Part shown: one piece after another, positions 15,611-25,581 of the stretch | Layout: the number at the start of each line of letters is the position of its first letter | Numbering within the stretch: the first letter of the stretch is position 1 | Source: Thermotoga sp. Ku-13t | GTDB lineage: Bacteria > Thermotogota > Thermotogae > Thermotogales > DSM-5069 | NCBI RefSeq assembly: GCF_011057685.1 | Contig: NZ_LNFY01000009.1 | Coordinates: forward strand, 243,810-307,809 | Direction of reading: 5' to 3' | DNA: 64,000 bases | Notes under the pieces: generated by a model | Told to the model about the DNA's origin: nothing | The model's database searches: none | What the model saw: the letters and a program-made list of their open reading frames with translations, nothing else | Program-made: the position numbers and the translations under genes

Positions 15611-16629
15611 CAGTCTACCTGCTGGAGTTTCTTCAGAATGTCCACTTTATCGAGCACCTTTCCAGCCCCGATCGCGACACAGCTCATGGGATCTTCCGCT
15701 CTGACAACTTTGATACCGGTTTCTTTTTCTATGAGTTTATCGACACCTCTCGTGAGGGAACCACCACCTGTCGCGACTATACCCCTTTCGACGATGTCCG
15801 TAACCAGTTCTGGTGGGGTCTTCTCAAGTGTGGATTTGATCGCGTCGATGATGGCGCTCACAGGCACCATCAAGGCTTCCCTGACTTCCCCTCCCCTTAT
15901 CGTGATCTTCCTCGGAAGGCCCGTCGAAAGGTCTATTCCAGTCACTGTGGTCTCCAAACTGTCATACTCCGGTGAAGGGAAGACGTTGCCTATCTCTATT
16001 TTGATCCTTTCACCGGTTCTCTCGCCGATCGCCACACGGTAGGTTTCCCGAACGTACTGGACGATCGCTTCGTCCATCTCATCGCCGGCGATCCTTATCG
16101 ATTCCCAAACCACGATGCTGCCCAGCGATATGACAGCAACTTCCGTCGTTCCACCACCGATGTCAACGATCATGTTCCCGTTGGGTTCCTCAACGTCGAG
16201 CCCAAGCCCTATCGCGCTCGCCATGGGTTCTTCTATCAAAAACACCCGGGCAGCACCTGCTTCGAGGCCGGCTTCCAGAATGGCCCTCTTCTCCACATCG
16301 GTGATACCGATGGGAACGCCTATGACAACCCTCGGCTTGAAGAGAGAGAACGAGGTCCTCGTTTTACCTATGAAATATTTGAGCATCGCGAGCGCCACGT
16401 CGTAATCGGCTATGACACCGTCTCTGAGGGGCCTGACGGCGATGATGGAAGCCGGGGTTTTGCCGAGCATCATTTTCGCCTCGAGACCCACTTTGATCAC
16501 TTCTCCAGTGTCGGCATTTATAGCAACAACGGAAGGCTCGTTTATCACGATGCCTTTGCCCTTCACATAGACAAGGGTGTTCGCTGTGCCGAGATCGATT
16601 CCCAGATCCTTCCTCACCACGATGCGCAC
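15610..16629 (-). CDS. mreB: Rod shape-determining protein MreB (actin homologue)
   Basis: 339 residues. It forms membrane-associated filaments that guide wall growth. It has actin-fold nucleotide motifs: phosphate-1 [15 protein letters not shown] (about 8-22), [18 protein letters not shown], phosphate-2 [16 protein letters not shown] (near 153) and the adenosine motif [12 protein letters not shown] (near 285). Full length and close to the T. maritima MreB that was the first bacterial actin structure. A start a few codons downstream (V5 or R6) is possible, since other members begin near LRKDIGIDLG. Confidence 0.97.
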   Translation of the reverse strand: MRIVVRKDLGIDLGTANTLVYVKGKGIVINEPSVVAINADTGEVIKVGLEAKMMLGKTPASIIAVRPLRDGVIADYDVALAMLKYFIGKTRTSFSLFKPRVVIGVPIGITDVEKRAILEAGLEAGAARVFLIEEPMASAIGLGLDVEEPNGNMIVDIGGGTTEVAVISLGSIVVWESIRIAGDEMDEAIVQYVRETYRVAIGERTGERIKIEIGNVFPSPEYDSLETTVTGIDLSTGLPRKITIRGGEVREALMVPVSAIIDAIKSTLEKTPPELVTDIVERGIVATGGGSLTRGVDKLIEKETGIKVVRAEDPMSCVAIGAGKVLDKVDILKKLQQVD

Positions 16630-16662
16630 CGTCCTTTTTATCGCGCTAAATCGATTTTACCA

Positions 16663-16863
16663 TCAGGCGAAGTAAGCGGTGAAGAAAGACAGACCATACA
16701 GTATGGCTGTGATCAACAAGGCCTTCCAGCCTCTCCTGTTGTGATCCCGCATCTTTTCATTTTCCTGGTTCCTCATAGCTTTCAAGCCGAGTTCAAAGCT
16801 TATGATCGCGAACAGAAGAACGATCGAGCCCGCGTAGAAAAGAATGTTCGAGACGGTCCTCAA
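16663..16863 (-). CDS. Small two-helix membrane protein
   Basis: 66 residues with two hydrophobic segments (about 6-27 and 47-64) separated by a very polar loop (KAMRNQENEKMRDHNRRGWK). The family is not recognised. It lies 14 bases downstream of the YitT-type gene and 33 upstream of mreB on the same strand, so it is likely part of that transcript. Short but with good hydrophobic pattern and correct spacing, hence probably real. Confidence 0.6.
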   Translation of the reverse strand: MRTVSNILFYAGSIVLLFAIISFELGLKAMRNQENEKMRDHNRRGWKALLITAILYGLSFFTAYFA

Positions 16864-16877
16864 GGTTTCAAACCTCC

Positions 16878-17735
16878 TCAGAACACGTTCCCTATGTTCT
16901 GAAAACCTTCACCTATCACGTGGCGAGCCTCACTGATTATTATGAACGCATTTTTGTCGAGTTTTCGGATGAACGATATCAGCTCTCCAAGCTCTCTCCT
17001 TCTGAGGACTATGAGAAGTATTTTTCTGTCCTTTTGAGTGTAAGCACCTTTACCTTCTATGTAAGTCGCACCCCTCTTAAGCTCTTTGAGGACGAAGCTG
17101 GCTATCTCCTCGTGTTTGTCCGAGATCACCATCACCTGTGTTGAGGATTCAATACCTTTCAATACGAAGTCTATCATCATTCCGTTGATCAGTATGGCGA
17201 GCACAGCGTACATTCCAAGTTTCGTTCCCATGACGGTACCGGCAAAGATCGCTATGAGAAGGTCCGTCATCAGGAGCGTGGTACCCATAGGCGCGGCGAA
17301 GAATTTGTTGAAGATGCGTGCGACTATGTCGGTACCACCCGTGGACGCGTTCTGAGTGAAGGTGAGGGCCATACCAACGGCGGTGATGATGTCACCGAAG
17401 AGTACGGCGATGATGAGATCTTCGGTGAACTTCGGGATCGGGACGATCCTGTCGAAAAGGTCTACGAAAAAGTTCAGGAGGAACGTGCAGTATATCGTTT
17501 TCAGGCTGAAATCTTTTCCCACTGTGATGAAGCCAACCAGGAAGAGCAGAGCGTTTATGATGTACATCCACACACCCACAGGAAGGCCCACGAGTCTGTT
17601 CAGAACGATTGCCAGACCGCTCGCGCCTCCAGCAGCAATCGAATTCGGAATGAGGAAAGAGACCACACCGATCGCTGTGATGATCACACCAAGAGTGGCA
17701 AATACATACTCTTTGAAGATGTACTTCCTGCTCAC
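16878..17735 (-). CDS. YitT-family membrane protein (DUF161/DUF2179)
   Basis: 285 residues from the GTG at 17735, which follows GGAGGTGA; the longer frame to 17768 lacks a binding site. About five membrane helices in the first two thirds (VFATLGVIITAIGVVSFLIP; IAAGGASGLAIVLNRLVG; NASTGGTDIVARIFNK) and a cytoplasmic C-terminal DUF2179 domain (STQVMVISDKHEEIASFVL; RGATYIEGKGAYTQKDRKIL). The family is widespread; its substrate or role is unknown. It is divergent from groES across a ~215-base region. Confidence 0.85.
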   Translation of the reverse strand: MSRKYIFKEYVFATLGVIITAIGVVSFLIPNSIAAGGASGLAIVLNRLVGLPVGVWMYIINALLFLVGFITVGKDFSLKTIYCTFLLNFFVDLFDRIVPIPKFTEDLIIAVLFGDIITAVGMALTFTQNASTGGTDIVARIFNKFFAAPMGTTLLMTDLLIAIFAGTVMGTKLGMYAVLAILINGMMIDFVLKGIESSTQVMVISDKHEEIASFVLKELKRGATYIEGKGAYTQKDRKILLIVLRRRELGELISFIRKLDKNAFIIISEARHVIGEGFQNIGNVF

Positions 17736-17875
17736 ATTCTCACCTCCACACAGGGAAGATTTTACCATTAAAACATTAGTTTTCGGGAGAAAAAGCGTTT
17801 ACTTGAGAAATATTTCGGAGTAATCGCCTACAATTGGAATTATTAAGTGATAAACACCAAAAATGGGGACTTGAT

Positions 17876-17904
17876 TTGTCACAGAAAGTGGTGTATTCTA
17901 TAAT
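17876..17904 (+). promoter_or_regulatory. Promoter of groES-groEL
   Basis: TTGTCA (17876-17881), a 17-base spacer and TATAAT (17899-17904): a near-consensus sigma-A-type promoter. The last base of the -10 is the first base of the CIRCE operator, so repressor binding would block open-complex formation or early transcription. Confidence 0.85.
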
Positions 17905-17930
17905 TAGCACTCAAATATATAGAGTGATAA
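17904..17930 (+). promoter_or_regulatory. CIRCE operator (HrcA binding site)
   Basis: TTAGCACTC-N9-GAGTGATAA, one mismatch from the consensus TTAGCACTC-N9-GAGTGCTAA. It overlaps the -10 and start site of groES and should mediate HrcA repression relieved by heat or unfolded protein. HrcA itself is not in the window. Confidence 0.92.
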
Positions 17931-17952
17931 AATTCGAAAGGAGGTCGTGGCT

Positions 17953-18222
17953 ATGAAGGTTGTACCGCTCGGTGAAAGGCTTCTGATCAAACCCATCAAG
18001 GAGGAGAAGAAAACTGAAGGTGGGATTGTGTTGCCCGATTCGGCTAGGGAGAAACCCATGAAGGCAGAAGTGATCGCAGTCGGAGAAAAAGTTGAGAACA
18101 TCGACGTGAAGCCCGGTGACAAAGTTATTTACTCGAAGTACGCCGGTACTGAAATCAAAATCGATGATGTTGAGTACATCATCATTGATGCCAACGATAT
18201 ACTGGCGAAAATCGAAAACTGA
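17953..18222 (+). CDS. groES: Co-chaperonin GroES
   Basis: 89 residues from the ATG at 17953. The AGGAGG (17939-17944) is 8 bases away, whereas the GTG at 17947 would be too close, and relatives start MKV-PLGERLL. The GroES fold is obvious: mobile loop EEKKTEGGIVLPDSAREKP (about 17-35), roof segment and GDKVIYSKYAGTEIKID near the end. It caps the GroEL ring during ATP-driven folding. First gene of the HrcA-controlled operon, 15 bases upstream of groEL. Confidence 0.97.
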   Translation: MKVVPLGERLLIKPIKEEKKTEGGIVLPDSAREKPMKAEVIAVGEKVENIDVKPGDKVIYSKYAGTEIKIDDVEYIIIDANDILAKIEN

Positions 18223-19854
<1,632 letters not shown>

Positions 19855-19874
19855 TTAAGATCGATGGTAATGGA

Positions 19875-19911
19875 GAGGAGGGCTGCCCGCCCTCCTCTTC
19901 TTTTTCTTCTT
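19875..19911 (+). terminator. Intrinsic terminator after groEL
   Basis: GAGGAGGGC (19875-19883) pairs with GCCCTCCTC (19889-19897) around a 5-base loop, followed by TTCTTTTTCTTCTT. A strong rho-independent terminator on the plus strand; its tail reaches the stop codon of the convergent DUF429 gene. Confidence 0.92.
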
Positions 19912-20563
19912 ATGGTTTGAGGACCAGCATGATGCCCATATCCTCGCTGCCGAACTTTAGAAAGGATCTTTCGCTCGCGAGCCCGACCGTGAGCGCGCAG
20001 ACCAGTGAATCGAGGAAGTCTTCGTAACTTTTGACGCTGTCCTGAGGTACATTGAGATCGTCCGGTATCTCGATGAATGTCTCGATCTTCTTTCTCAAGT
20101 ATTCGAGTTTCTCAAGTTTTTCCTCCGATCTCAGCTTTTTGTAGTGAAACACTTTCATGTCGTTGAAAAGCACCAGGATCGTGGCGTGAGGATAGACTTC
20201 GAAGATGTTACCATTTTGAAAGCTGTACCCGATGGTTTTCAAAGCTTCGTAAAGCTTTTCGGGGAAAAAGAAGGGATACCTTCTTTTGTTCACAGGATAA
20301 AGAGAAAGACCGAACTTCGCGAAATGTTTGATGAATTCCTTCTCGTTCGGTCTGTGTCCGGTTTCGTTCCGAATCACCAAGGGTGCGTCCACACCGATGA
20401 CCGTGTTTTCATAATTTCTCAGCAGCTGAACGATCCATTCGATGTCTTCACTGTAGACAAAATCGATCAGGCGAAACCGCCTGTCCAGAACAGAAACGGC
20501 AGTCGGCCTCTTTCCCGTCCAAGAAGGATCGATGCCGCAGAAATGATCGAAATGTTTTTTCAC
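19910..20563 (-). CDS. DUF429 family protein
   Basis: 217 residues. RNase-H-like acidic motifs spread as in the DUF429 family: CGIDPSWTGKRPTAVSV (about 9-25), TVIGVDAPLVI near 55, IFEVYPHATIL near 121 and FLDSLVCALTVGLA near 185. The family is a predicted nuclease of unknown target. Its start overlaps the stop of the upstream cupin gene by 4 bases (ATGA), so the two are translated together. Confidence 0.75.
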   Translation of the reverse strand: MKKHFDHFCGIDPSWTGKRPTAVSVLDRRFRLIDFVYSEDIEWIVQLLRNYENTVIGVDAPLVIRNETGHRPNEKEFIKHFAKFGLSLYPVNKRRYPFFFPEKLYEALKTIGYSFQNGNIFEVYPHATILVLFNDMKVFHYKKLRSEEKLEKLEYLRKKIETFIEIPDDLNVPQDSVKSYEDFLDSLVCALTVGLASERSFLKFGSEDMGIMLVLKP

Positions 20564-20892
20564 ACTTCACCTTCCTTTGGTACGACACAGATGAAGGACG
20601 AAGGTCCATCTGAGACGTTGACGAACTGGTGGAGTTCGCCTGGAGCCACATAGACGAAGAATCCTTCTTCTACAATTTTTTCTCCATCCTGGAAGACCAC
20701 CTTGAGCTTTCCTTTGACGACGAATACTTCGTGCTCCCATGGGTGAGAATGGAACGGCGTGGACGCGTTCGGTTCGAGAGTGAACAGCCTCATGACGAAG
20801 GTTGGCGCTTCGTTTTTGTCGATGAGAACCCTTTTCAAGATTTTACCGTCCATGAGCTTTTGAGGTTGTACCTCGCCCCAGTACTTGATCAG
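20560..20892 (-). CDS. Manganese-type cupin, TM1459-like
   Basis: 110 residues if started at the CTG at 20892. The cupin core has the metal ligands in FHSHPWEHEVFVVKGKLKV plus YVAPGELHQFVN. The first ATG in frame (20853) has no ribosome binding site and would remove residues matching the N-terminus of T. maritima TM1459 (TM1459: MILKR...TPQK; here LIKYWGEVQPQK). A GGGAGGG at 20908-20902 is 6 and 9 bases from two tandem CTG codons; no ATG, GTG or TTG lies between. Substrate unknown. It overlaps the DUF429 gene by 4 bases. Confidence 0.82.
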   Translation of the reverse strand: MIKYWGEVQPQKLMDGKILKRVLIDKNEAPTFVMRLFTLEPNASTPFHSHPWEHEVFVVKGKLKVVFQDGEKIVEEGFFVYVAPGELHQFVNVSDGPSSFICVVPKEGEV

Positions 20893-20960
20893 CAGATTGA
20901 TCCCTCCCAGAGATATTAAAACATTATTTCCTGTACAATATCCATAAAGGAGGTGTTCGG

Positions 20961-21227
20961 ATGAAGGAAGTGAAAGTCTGGAAACCCAGCGGAGAAGAGG
21001 TAAGACAAGCCATGAAGTGGCCCACCTGGTCGAAGGAAGAGAGCGTTTTCGACTGGTACTACGATGAGGATGAACAGTTCTACGTGGTTGAGGGAGAAGT
21101 GGAGGTCACGCTCGAAGATGGTAGAAAGATACAGTTTGGACCGGGTGACATGGTGAAGTTTCCGGCGGGAACGAGGTGCACCTGGCACGTGAAGAAACCC
21201 ATTTTCAAGCACTACAGGATCGGATGA
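20961..21227 (+). CDS. Cupin of the TM1112 (DUF861) type
   Basis: 88 residues after AAAGGAGGTG. A single small cupin domain: SVFDWYYDEDEQFYVVEGEV and FGPGDMVKFPAGTRCTWHV, with the family's FPxGxRCxW signature. Relatives include the T. maritima TM1112 structure and the ureidoglycolate-hydrolase-like DUF861 group; biological role unknown. It is divergent from the TM1459-like cupin across 68 bases that contain TACAAT (about 20933-20938) as a possible -10. Confidence 0.88.
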   Translation: MKEVKVWKPSGEEVRQAMKWPTWSKEESVFDWYYDEDEQFYVVEGEVEVTLEDGRKIQFGPGDMVKFPAGTRCTWHVKKPIFKHYRIG

Positions 21228-21237
21228 TAAAAAATAT

Positions 21238-21257
21238 GGGCGATCTTCCGATCGCCC
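21238..21257. other. Perfect hairpin after the cupin gene
   Basis: GGGCGATC (21238-21245), TTCC loop, GATCGCCC (21250-21257). On the plus strand it is preceded by AAAAAATAT and followed by AAGAAAC, so it lacks the U-run of a plus-strand terminator. On the minus strand the hairpin is followed by ATATTTTTT. It may protect the cupin mRNA end or stop an antisense transcript. Confidence 0.6.
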
Positions 21258-21392
21258 AAGAAACATTCTATCCGCGTGTCTATCTTGTCAAAGGAGGGTG
21301 GGGGGCTCGCCCTGGTTCCACAGTTTAGACGATGTGTTTTTCCGAATGGTTCAGCTGAGGTTTGTAAATTCATTGTAAACTGGGGGATGAAA

Positions 21393-22484
21393 ATGAACCT
21401 GCTTGAGAGTATCCCACGCAAGGATGGTTTCAGGATGCCCGCAGAGTTTGAACCACATTCAAAGTGCTGGATGATCTGGCCAGAAAGACCGGACAACTGG
21501 AGAAACGGTGCAAAACCGGCGCAGGAGGCTTACTCGAAGGTCGCTGAGGCCATCAGTCAGTTCGAGAAAGTCACCGTGTGCGTCTCTCATGAGCAGTACT
21601 ACAACGCGAGAAAGAAACTTCCTCCACGCGTGAGAGTCGTCGAGATGTCGAGCAACGATGCGTGGATGCGCGATGTTGGCCCAACGTTCGTGGTGAACGA
21701 CGAGGGAATCGTACGTGCGGTGCGCTGGAAGTTCAACGCGTGGGGTGGACTGTACTTTCCCTGGGACAAGGACGAACTTGTGGCTTTGAAGGTCGCCGAT
21801 ATGGAAGAAATGGACTGTTACCAGGCCCCCATGGTCCTCGAGGGTGGTTCGATCGATGTCGATGGTGAAGGAACGCTCATAACGACCGAGGAGTGTCTTC
21901 TGAACTCGAACAGAAATCCACAGCTTTCGAAGGAACAGATAGAGCAATTTTTGAAGGACTATCTCGGTGTTGAGAAGATCATCTGGTTGAAGCGTGGTGT
22001 GTACAACGACGAAACGAGTGGACATGTGGACAACCTGTGCAGGTTCGTCAGGCCGGGCGAAGCCGTTCTGACTTGGACTGAGGATAGGAACGATCCGCAG
22101 TATGAAATCAGCAGGGAGAACTACGAAATACTCTCCAAAGAAACCGACGCAAGGAGAAGAAGGCTGAAGATCCATTTGATTCACCAACCATCCCCCATCT
22201 ACGTGACCGAAGAAGAGGACAGCGGTGTTGATTTTTCAGAGAGAACACACAGAAGACCTGCAGGGTACAGGTTGCCTGCGTCGTACGTTAACTTTTACTT
22301 CGCCAGAGGTGCTTTGATCGTTCCCGTCTTCAACGATCCGAAAGACAAAGAAGCGCTAAGAAAGTTCAGAGAGATTCTACCGGACAGAAAGATCGTTCCC
22401 GTCTATGCACGCGAGATCCTGCTCGGGGGAGGAGCGATCCATTGCATAACCTTGCAACAACCTCTGGGGGTGAGAAGATGTTGA
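21393..22484 (+). CDS. aguA: Agmatine deiminase
   Basis: 363 residues from the ATG at 21393, which follows GGGGG with correct spacing; upstream in-frame starts lack this and lengthen a non-conserved leader. It hydrolyses agmatine to N-carbamoylputrescine and ammonia in polyamine synthesis. Motifs are [12 protein letters not shown] near residue 11, [33 protein letters not shown], the histidine segment [13 protein letters not shown] and, at the C-terminus, [13 protein letters not shown] with the catalytic cysteine. About 165 bases precede it with no clear promoter. The next gene starts 7 bases before its stop codon. No N-carbamoylputrescine amidohydrolase is nearby. Confidence 0.93.
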   Translation: MNLLESIPRKDGFRMPAEFEPHSKCWMIWPERPDNWRNGAKPAQEAYSKVAEAISQFEKVTVCVSHEQYYNARKKLPPRVRVVEMSSNDAWMRDVGPTFVVNDEGIVRAVRWKFNAWGGLYFPWDKDELVALKVADMEEMDCYQAPMVLEGGSIDVDGEGTLITTEECLLNSNRNPQLSKEQIEQFLKDYLGVEKIIWLKRGVYNDETSGHVDNLCRFVRPGEAVLTWTEDRNDPQYEISRENYEILSKETDARRRRLKIHLIHQPSPIYVTEEEDSGVDFSERTHRRPAGYRLPASYVNFYFARGALIVPVFNDPKDKEALRKFREILPDRKIVPVYAREILLGGGAIHCITLQQPLGVRRC

Positions 22485-23248
22485 AAGATAGGGTGGCGAT
22501 CGTGACTGGTGGTGGACAGGGTATAGGTGCCGCCATCGCCCAGTTGTTCGCACAGAACGGTATGAAAGTGGTGATTGCAGAGATAGACGAAGAAGCCGGG
22601 ATTGAACGCGAAAGCATCCTGAGGTCCGGCGGGTACGATGTGAAGTTCATAAGAACCGATGTGTCTGACGAAGGATCCGTCAAGAGGATGGTCGAACAGA
22701 CTGTGCAGTTTTACGGCGGTGTGGACGTTCTGGTGAACAACGCGGCCATAAGTTCCACGAAGAGTATTTTTGAAAGGACCCTTGAGGAGTGGGAAAGGGT
22801 CATACGTGTGAATCTGACAAGTCCTTACATCTGCGCCCGTTATTGCGCCGAGCAGATGATCAAAAGAGGCGGCGGGGTCATAATAAACATCGCCAGCACG
22901 AGGGCGTTCATGTCCGAACCAGACACCGAGCCCTACTCCGCATCCAAAGGTGGTGTGGTTGCGCTGACTCATTCGCTCGCGATAAGCCTGGCCAAATACA
23001 AAATCAGAGTTGTGTGCATCAGCCCAGGCTGGATAGAGACGTCGAGGTGGAAGAAAAGCTCTCTAAGGAAAGAGCCAGAACTGAGGCCGATCGACCACGA
23101 GCAACATCCGGCAGGTCGCGTCGGAGATCCCATGGACATCGCGAATTTGTGTCTGTTCCTAGCGGACAACGAAAAATCTGGATTCATCACGGGCGTCAAC
23201 TTTACGGTCGATGGGGGTATGACTGTGAAGATGATCTACGCCGAGTGA
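22478..23248 (+). CDS. Short-chain dehydrogenase/reductase
   Basis: 256 residues from the ATG at 22478 (GGGGGTGAGAAG ahead). Classical SDR: nucleotide-binding [10 protein letters not shown] near residue 10, NNAA near 88, catalytic serine in [25 protein letters not shown] with the Tyr-x3-Lys pair, and the carboxyl [12 protein letters not shown]. An acidic residue after the second strand ([11 protein letters not shown]) favours NAD over NADP. The substrate is unknown. It overlaps aguA by 7 bases and is probably cotranscribed with it. Confidence 0.92.
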   Translation: MLKDRVAIVTGGGQGIGAAIAQLFAQNGMKVVIAEIDEEAGIERESILRSGGYDVKFIRTDVSDEGSVKRMVEQTVQFYGGVDVLVNNAAISSTKSIFERTLEEWERVIRVNLTSPYICARYCAEQMIKRGGGVIINIASTRAFMSEPDTEPYSASKGGVVALTHSLAISLAKYKIRVVCISPGWIETSRWKKSSLRKEPELRPIDHEQHPAGRVGDPMDIANLCLFLADNEKSGFITGVNFTVDGGMTVKMIYAE

Positions 23249-23559
23249 GTATAAGCGAATCGCCAGCTGGCCTCTGAAGCCCAGGATGATTTCGGGCTCG
23301 AATATCCCGTTTTTCTGGGTCCGTTCGGGTGCGATTCGATTGGGGGATCTGCGAGGATTTTTCATGGGTCTGCCACCGAATGAGTAGATGTGTTCTTCTG
23401 TTCGATTGCATCGATGAAGTACAGCCCTCTGGAGGCAAGCAGTATAAGGCTCGATTGCGCATTTGTGAGTTTGATTCGAGGCGGTTTCCTGAGACTTGCG
23501 TGTGTTTTTTTGCCTTTTGGAAAGAGAGTTCCCTCGAATGTTAATTTCTATCACTCCGT
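23249..23559. other. Stretch without a convincing gene
   Basis: Open frames exist on both strands, but none has a ribosome binding site, a recognisable motif or a credible composition. A small inverted repeat (AGCCC...GGGCT, about 23277-23297) and a TCGAT-TGC-ATCGA repeat (about 23403-23415) are present. It may be the 3' untranslated part of the SDR message or decayed sequence. Confidence 0.5.
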
Positions 23560-23569
23560 ATTATATTTG

Positions 23570-23785
23570 TGGAAAGGCGCGCCGGACTGAAAGCTGTCAG
23601 AACCACAGCGTACAGTGGGATAGGTCTACCTGTTCAGGTTTTAGATTGACCGTTTATGATTTTCGGTTCAAACCGAACACCTTTGAAGAATATCTTCAGA
23701 CAGTGAAAGCTGGTAACACATCTTTCGATGGTGAATCAAGTATGGTGAAGAAATTCCAGCGGGCATGGCCCGCCTTTTCTTTTTG
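23570..23785 (+). ncRNA. Candidate structured small RNA
   Basis: About 215 bases between a possible -10 (TATTATATT, near 23559) and a clear intrinsic terminator. Local foldings visible by eye include CTGA-AAGCTG-TCAG near 23586, a nested GGTCTA / CCTG-TT-CAGG / TAGA..GACC element (23623-23651), TTCGGT-TCAA-ACCGAA (23662-23677) and GAAGA-ATA-TCTTC (about 23684-23696). No open frame fits. It lacks the signatures of RNase P, tmRNA and SRP RNA; a 6S-like closing stem is not evident. It could also be a long 3' UTR of the SDR operon. Confidence 0.35.
23759..23785 (+). terminator. Intrinsic terminator
   Basis: GCGGGC (23759-23764), ATG loop, GCCCGC (23768-23773), then CTTTTCTTTTTG. It ends whatever plus-strand transcript crosses 23250-23760. 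Confidence 0.8.
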
Positions 23786-23824
23786 TTTGTGCAAAGATAC
23801 AAATTGGTTTTGGAGACTTGAATC

Positions 23825-24289
23825 TCACGGTGTTTCTCTCACCAAGGCGAGCAGGTTGGCAAGTTCATCTGGAAGTTCGATCGGTGATCCTGGAGGCGTG
23901 TAGATGGTCAGGATGACGAGCCTGTTCTCGAGCAACGCTGTAATCCTGTACACATCACAATTGATCCTGGGCTCACCGAGGACAGTGTTCTGGGGGAGGA
24001 AGCTCAGATAATCCAAAACTTTCATGATGCATTCTCGATCGAGCTCAAGGAAGGACTCTGACAGTGTTGTAATCTTTCTGCACACGAAATGATCACCGAC
24101 CTTTTGTATGTACAACTTCACTCTGTGAGGAACGAATCCACCAGAGACGTACGATAAAACAATGAAAACTTCAGATTCACCGCCTTTCTGAGTGGTGTCG
24201 ATCGAAGGATAACCCAGGCAAAGAAGTTCCTGCGCCAGTAAGCCACAACAAATGAGCACAAGACCGAATGCAAAAACTTTCAGCAGCAT
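23825..24289 (-). CDS. Small exported protein of unknown function
   Basis: 154 residues. Signal peptide MLLKVFAFGLVLICCGLLA, possibly lipoprotein-like because cysteines fall inside the hydrophobic core. The mature part has several charged beta-like stretches (EVFIVLSYVSGGFVPHRVKLYI), two further cysteines near the middle (HFVCRKI, DRECIMK) and PPGSPIELPDELANLLALV at the end. Family not recognised. The GGGGGGTGATG ribosome binding site can pair with an upstream C-run, as at 7420-7449. Confidence 0.55.
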   Translation of the reverse strand: MLLKVFAFGLVLICCGLLAQELLCLGYPSIDTTQKGGESEVFIVLSYVSGGFVPHRVKLYIQKVGDHFVCRKITTLSESFLELDRECIMKVLDYLSFLPQNTVLGEPRINCDVYRITALLENRLVILTIYTPPGSPIELPDELANLLALVRETP

Positions 24290-24297
24290 GAACGCAC

Positions 24298-24327
24298 ATC
24301 ACCCCCCTTCTCGATCGAGCGCCGGGG
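24298..24327 (-). promoter_or_regulatory. Inverted repeat covering a ribosome binding site
   Basis: On the minus strand CCCC (24327-24324) can pair with GGGG inside the GGGGGG run (24307-24302) that forms the ribosome binding site of the 24289 gene. The intervening bases include the palindrome CTCGATCGAG. The same C-run/G-run layout precedes the exported-protein gene at 7456. Confidence 0.3.
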
Positions 24328-24354
24328 TTGGAATGTGAGGGAATGACTGAACCG

Positions 24355-24532
24355 TCAACTTTTTTGAACGTTTGGTCTGTAGTAGCTCAGATAGTAGAAC
24401 AGCGCGGTGAATATGCCAGGGCCAACGATGTTACCCAGAGTCGCTGCGACGATGTTCTTCCAGAATCCAGCCCAGGTGAGCGTTTCCGGCCCAAAACCTG
24501 AAATGGTTCTGGTGATGATCAAATCATGAGCT
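24355..24532 (-). pseudogene. C-terminal remnant of a formate/nitrite (FNT) transporter
   Basis: Reading from inside the 3' end of the threonine aldolase gene, the frame gives LTWAGFWKNIVAATLGNIVG followed by PGIFTALFYYLSYY. This matches the last part of FocA/NirC-type channels (LTWxxFxxNLxPVTLGNIVGG-like, then the final membrane helix). Members are about 260-280 residues; only about 50 are present, with no start codon or ribosome binding site of their own. The rest of the gene is absent, so this is a truncated relic. Confidence 0.65.
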
Positions 24533-25570
24533 TCAACGTCTGAATTCTCTGAAGAGTTCTTCGAACACATTCAGGGCTTTTTCTATTATATCCTTTCTCG
24601 ACACATCGTTGTGTGTGACGAGTCTTATCGAGGTGTCTGAAAATGCAACTGCAAGTACACCTTTTTCGCGCATCGCGCTCAAAAACTGGTGTGCGTTGAC
24701 CTTCAGATTGTCGGTCTTCAATATCACCATGTTCGTTTCCACATCTTCAACGTTCACCGAATAACCTATCTCTCTCAGTTTCGTTGCTAAGAACTTCGCG
24801 TTCTCGTGATCTTCCTTCAATCGATCGACCATCTTGGTCAGAGCGATGATGCCTGCTGCCGCCAGAACGCCCGCCTGTCTCATACCCCCACCGAGGATCT
24901 TCCTCGCCTTTCTCGCCCTCTCGATGAACTGTTTGCTTCCCACGACTATCGAGCCTACCGGGGCGCAGAGACCTTTGGAGAGACAGAACATCAGCGAATC
25001 GGCGTACTTAGCATACTCTTTGACAGAAATACCAGACGCAATCGAGGCGTTGAAGATCCTCGCTCCGTCCACATGAACGTTTATCCCGTGTTCCTTGGCG
25101 ATCTGGTATATTGCCTTGAAGTTTTCCAGCGGAACGACTCTGCCACCCGATCTGTTGTGGGTGTTTTCTATCGTTATCAGCGAGGTCCTTGGAAAGTGTA
25201 TGTCTTTTGGTCTTATCGCCTTCCTGACATCGTCCGGATCCATCGCACCGTTTTTGCCTTTTATCGGGTGCGGCATGACACCCGAAAGGACAGACATGGC
25301 ACCGGCCTCGTACCAGAAGATGTGGCTGTCTGCTTCGAGTATCACCTCATCTCCGCGCTGCGTGTGCACCATGATGCTGACCTGATTTCCCATTGTTCCA
25401 GACGCAACGAAAAGGGCGGCTTCTTTGCCGAACATCTCCGCGGCGAGTTGTTCGAGTCTGTTCACAGTGGGATCTTCACCGTAGACGTCGTCGCCGACTT
25501 CAGCTTCCGCCATCGCTTTTCTCATCTCAGGTGTCGGTTTCGTGACCGTATCCGAACGAAGATCGATCAC
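24533..25570 (-). CDS. ltaE: Low-specificity L-threonine aldolase
   Basis: 345 residues, almost colinear with the T. maritima enzyme (TM1744). PLP enzyme cleaving threonine and allo-threonine to glycine and acetaldehyde. [20 protein letters not shown] at the start, [42 protein letters not shown] and [14 protein letters not shown] with the PLP lysine (about K199). Start ATG at 25570, eleven bases from the end of the D-aminoacylase-like gene upstream, with which it is likely cotranscribed. Its 3' end runs into the FNT remnant. Confidence 0.95.
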   Translation of the reverse strand: MIDLRSDTVTKPTPEMRKAMAEAEVGDDVYGEDPTVNRLEQLAAEMFGKEAALFVASGTMGNQVSIMVHTQRGDEVILEADSHIFWYEAGAMSVLSGVMPHPIKGKNGAMDPDDVRKAIRPKDIHFPRTSLITIENTHNRSGGRVVPLENFKAIYQIAKEHGINVHVDGARIFNASIASGISVKEYAKYADSLMFCLSKGLCAPVGSIVVGSKQFIERARKARKILGGGMRQAGVLAAAGIIALTKMVDRLKEDHENAKFLATKLREIGYSVNVEDVETNMVILKTDNLKVNAHQFLSAMREKGVLAVAFSDTSIRLVTHNDVSRKDIIEKALNVFEELFREFRR

Positions 25571-25581
25571 GCTATCACTCC

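Noticed and set aside
23159-23554. 131-codon minus-strand frame opposite the SDR end and the following gap
   Set aside because: No ribosome binding site, no recognisable domain, a third of it is antisense to the SDR gene, and the composition is unlike real proteins in the window.
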